Source: Kazachstania africana CBS 2517
Lineage: Eukaryota > Ascomycota > Saccharomycetes > Saccharomycetales > Saccharomycetaceae
Reading direction: 5' to 3'
DNA length: 64,000 nt
Assembly (NCBI RefSeq): GCF_000304475.1
Contig: NC_018942.1
Location: 558,001 to 622,000 of the forward strand
Positions 61,203 through 64,000 of this stretch are shown here, one piece after another; the first letter of the stretch is position 1, and the number at the start of each line of letters is the position of its first letter. Position numbers and translations under genes: made by a program. The notes below the pieces were generated by a model. The model did not search any database, had not been told where the DNA came from, and was given only the letters and a program-made list of their open reading frames with translations.

Positions 61203-63974
61203 CTATATACGGTTATTTAGACGAACTGATCTTCTTATACCTTCACCCAAAACTAGGACTTTATCTTCCTGTTGTAATCTCGATAAAACTTCAGAAATGT
61301 CTGAAGAATCCACTCTATCCTGAGCTTGTTCGTTTATTTGCTTGATTAGCTCATTGAAACTCATCGAATCACTACTATGCTCTGTAAGAACTCTAATAAG
61401 TTCTCTTGCAAGATCTTCCTGAAGCTTTCTTTGTATCACAGACTTACCAGTTTGGACAAGATTCATATCAATTTTACCTGTCTTTGGATCTGTTGCGTAA
61501 TCCTTAATAGCTGTCTTAATCAATCTTACAGCCTCTTGAACATCTTGTAGCTCAACAACATCCGATAATCTCATCTTTGCATGTGCTTCAGAAAGACGAA
61601 TCATACTTTCTAATTGTCTCGTCGTAGCAGTAATTCTCTTTTCATCAGACCTTGAATCATCACCCATCTTTCTCATACCGACATATGACCTAACCAATTC
61701 TTTTTTAGCTTCCTCGTTAATGGTTGGATGTATATGCTCCTTCGCATAGCTAATATACATCGTTAGGAATTCTACTGGCAAAATATCGTCTTGCGATACA
61801 TGCTCAGGCTTATCTTGAATATATAAACTTGTCAAATGCCTTGCTAATTCTCTATCTGTATTTTCATCCACTTTATCCAAGACCAAATAAACTAAATCAA
61901 ATCTTGATAATAATGGTGGTGGTAGATCAATATTTTCTGTTACTGGCAAATTTGGATTATAACGTGAGCCAATTGGATTCGCACTAGCTAAAATAGAACT
62001 TCTAGCATTTAATGTTGTGATAATACCTGCCTTTGCAATGGATATTGTTTGCTGTTCCATAACTTCGTGTAAGACAGATCTAGTCGAATCACTCATTTTG
62101 TCAAATTCATCAATACAACATATACCACCATCCGACAAAACCAGAGCACCACTTTCTAGAACAAGTTGATTTGTATCAACATCCCTTGTAATATAAGCAG
62201 TTAAACCAACGGCGGAGGAACCTTTACCTGAAGTATAGACACCACGTGGGGCAATTTTATGAACGTATTGTAGAATTTGTGATTTGGATGTTGAAGGATC
62301 CCCACAGAGTAAAATATTTATATCACCTCTATAACGGCCACCTTTCTTGAATGTTTTATTAGTTCCGCCAAAAAGTTGCAAGAGGATACCCTTTTTCACA
62401 TCGTCTAACTCAAAAATACTTGGCGCAATCGAACGAGATAATAAATTATACAGATCCTCCCTTTTAGCAACTGAATGAATTTTGGATATGTCTTCGTCTG
62501 TAATACGTTTTACTTGTTCAACTTCATTATGATTAAGTTCATTTTGTAAAAGTTCTTGTTCAACGGTTGAAGTATCGACATCCAATCTTTTATCTGACAC
62601 TTTTTTAATATGGACAACATCTACGTATGTCTTATACAACGATTTCAAAACACGCTGTCTGGAGTTTGCTCTAATTGGTATTGATCTGAAGGTACCAGTA
62701 ACTTCGATTCTATCACCAGCACGGCAAGAATCAACCAGTTCATCATAGACGCAAAGAGAAACAGAATGTGGAGTTTGACCATCCGGAACTAGATCAGGCG
62801 TTTCTTGTAACTTTATAACCTGTTTATCAGCAAAAGAACATCTATTATGGACCAATGACATGGAATTTGCTTCATTACAATCGACACGTTCACATCTAGA
62901 AGGTTCTTGAATGATACCCCTGTCAATTTCGACTGCCATCGTATGATCACAGACATTACACTTGAAAAATGCAACCTTCATATCTGGAATAACGGGAGTA
63001 GTCCTTAAAACTAAACCTTTTAGACTAATTAACTTATCAATATCATTTGGATTCAATTCACGCATACCTCTAGCGGTTTCGACGTTGTATGGTCTTACCT
63101 TGTAGAATTTCGTTTCAATTTCGTCTAAATTGAAATCTAGATGATTGTCAACAACCAAAGAAACCATACAGTCCTTAATCGTTTGATCCATAATGGAAAT
63201 AACTTCTTGAGGATAATTTAATAATTGATAATATAACTCCTCAGTCTGCTTATAGGCCAACAAATTACGGGCATCCAGGTTTAAATTACAGGTACCTAAT
63301 TCCCTCATTTCATTAAGATGGTTAACGTAGTATAACTCTTCGTCTGTTGTCGAGTTAATAAATTCCTCCCTTTCATCTAGAACTTTACGATATTTAGTTT
63401 TGAAAGACATCAAAAAATCACGGAAATTGTTGGCACATTCTTGAATACTCACATTTGTACCCCAAATAATTCTCACCGGCCCAGTTGTATCATCAGATGG
63501 TGGATCTGAACTTGTTGTTGGCTGTTGAAGACCGGAGTAAAATCTTCTAGGTGACGAAAAGTCGGATCCCTGGACATCATTTCTTCTCATTCTTGCTCTA
63601 GTAGATGAATTAGTACTAAAAGAAGGTGACGAACTTGGACCAAGCCTCTCACTTCTAATATCAGAAAATCTATTACCGCCTGGTGTAATGGCAGTGGAAC
63701 TCATGTCCCTTCTCCTTTGATGTTGAGGAGTATCCGAGCTTTGTGGGTGTGAAGAAGAGGGGTAACTGAATGGAGAAGATACAATTCCATTTCGTGCCTC
63801 CGGGCCCACCCTATTACCACTGTCACGTTCATATGTATCCTCAGCTTGCGAAGATGATGAATTATAGAATAGCCTAGATGGTGATGATTGTGGCGGTAAA
63901 GATCCGGGTACAGGAGCTGGAGAGGAGCTGGAATCAAAATTTCCAGTAACAGGAGAACTTCCTTGGTCAGACAT
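61203..63974 (-). CDS. MCM4: Replicative helicase subunit Mcm4 (Cdc54)
   Basis: Subunit of the Mcm2-7 helicase that unwinds DNA at replication forks. 923 residues against 933, complete. The first 160 residues form the Ser/Pro-rich regulatory tail with many SP/TP and SS sites for CDK and DDK. Zinc cysteines are at 339, 342, 361 and 366. The AAA+ core has Walker A GDPSTSKSQ (558-566), Walker B CCIDEFDKM (Asp622, Glu623) and arginine-finger LLSRFDLVYLV. The C-terminus is a winged helix ending RRSVRLNNRI. Start ATG at 63972-63974. Confidence 0.98.
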   Translation of the reverse strand: MSDQGSSPVTGNFDSSSSPAPVPGSLPPQSSPSRLFYNSSSSQAEDTYERDSGNRVGPEARNGIVSSPFSYPSSSHPQSSDTPQHQRRRDMSSTAITPGGNRFSDIRSERLGPSSSPSFSTNSSTRARMRRNDVQGSDFSSPRRFYSGLQQPTTSSDPPSDDTTGPVRIIWGTNVSIQECANNFRDFLMSFKTKYRKVLDEREEFINSTTDEELYYVNHLNEMRELGTCNLNLDARNLLAYKQTEELYYQLLNYPQEVISIMDQTIKDCMVSLVVDNHLDFNLDEIETKFYKVRPYNVETARGMRELNPNDIDKLISLKGLVLRTTPVIPDMKVAFFKCNVCDHTMAVEIDRGIIQEPSRCERVDCNEANSMSLVHNRCSFADKQVIKLQETPDLVPDGQTPHSVSLCVYDELVDSCRAGDRIEVTGTFRSIPIRANSRQRVLKSLYKTYVDVVHIKKVSDKRLDVDTSTVEQELLQNELNHNEVEQVKRITDEDISKIHSVAKREDLYNLLSRSIAPSIFELDDVKKGILLQLFGGTNKTFKKGGRYRGDINILLCGDPSTSKSQILQYVHKIAPRGVYTSGKGSSAVGLTAYITRDVDTNQLVLESGALVLSDGGICCIDEFDKMSDSTRSVLHEVMEQQTISIAKAGIITTLNARSSILASANPIGSRYNPNLPVTENIDLPPPLLSRFDLVYLVLDKVDENTDRELARHLTSLYIQDKPEHVSQDDILPVEFLTMYISYAKEHIHPTINEEAKKELVRSYVGMRKMGDDSRSDEKRITATTRQLESMIRLSEAHAKMRLSDVVELQDVQEAVRLIKTAIKDYATDPKTGKIDMNLVQTGKSVIQRKLQEDLARELIRVLTEHSSDSMSFNELIKQINEQAQDRVDSSDISEVLSRLQQEDKVLVLGEGIRRSVRLNNRI

Positions 63975-64000
63975 TGAATCTTGGTTTGGGTGTCCTTCGT

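Overview
The window is nuclear DNA from a budding yeast of the Saccharomycetaceae, most likely a lineage that descends from the whole-genome duplication (Kazachstania/Naumovozyma-like; the genus cannot be fixed from this sequence). It is AT-rich, its genes are almost intron-free and alternate strands without operons, and nearly every protein can be matched to a Saccharomyces cerevisiae gene. Gene names below come from remembered S. cerevisiae proteins and gene order, not from a database search.

Layout. (1) 1-5.1 kb: PEP1/VPS10 (N-terminal part only), FUS3 and ACH1, in the order of S. cerevisiae chromosome II (YBL017C-YBL016W-YBL015W). (2) 5.6-10.1 kb: a gene-poor junction bounded by tRNA-Ile(AAU) and tRNA-His(GUG). 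It holds three copies of an LTR-like repeat (two in tandem, one inverted), a secreted-protein reading frame broken by one TGA codon, and decayed ORF remnants. (3) 10.3-60.5 kb: EMP24, YIP4, MDS3, a small membrane ORF, GCN1, a YGL194C-A-like ORF, HOS2, IME4, COX13, CDC55, COX4, TPN1, a COM2-like zinc-finger gene, MND1, GTS1, ATG1, TOS3, MPT5, a YGL176C-like gene, SAE2, BUD13, XRN1 and NUP49. This follows the order of chromosome VII YGL200C to YGL172W, with losses (DSD1, RPS26A, YGL185C, STR3) and one gain, the COM2-like gene. (4) 60.6-64 kb: ATP20 and MCM4, matching chromosome XVI YPR020W/YPR019W, so a second synteny junction lies between NUP49 and ATP20.

The genes are mostly conserved housekeeping and regulatory ones: vacuolar sorting and ER export (PEP1, EMP24, YIP4), signalling (FUS3, TOS3, CDC55, MDS3), amino-acid starvation and autophagy (GCN1, ATG1), respiration (COX13, COX4, ATP20, each with an upstream CCAAT-type Hap site), meiosis (IME4, MND1 with a perfect URS1 box, SAE2), RNA processing and decay (MPT5, BUD13, XRN1), the nuclear pore (NUP49) and DNA replication (MCM4).

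The most useful new observations are: MPT5 needs a six-base first coding exon and a 1,083-nt intron; TOS3 has serine in place of the DFG glycine and of the last glycine-loop glycine; a COM2-type gene sits where the duplication would place the copy lost from S. cerevisiae; the tRNA-bounded junction carries inverted LTR-like repeats; a cluster of five AACCCTA motifs lies ahead of ATG1; and the first ATG of the ATG1 locus is out of frame. I found no CRISPR array, no bacterial-type element and no clear evidence of a wholly new system.
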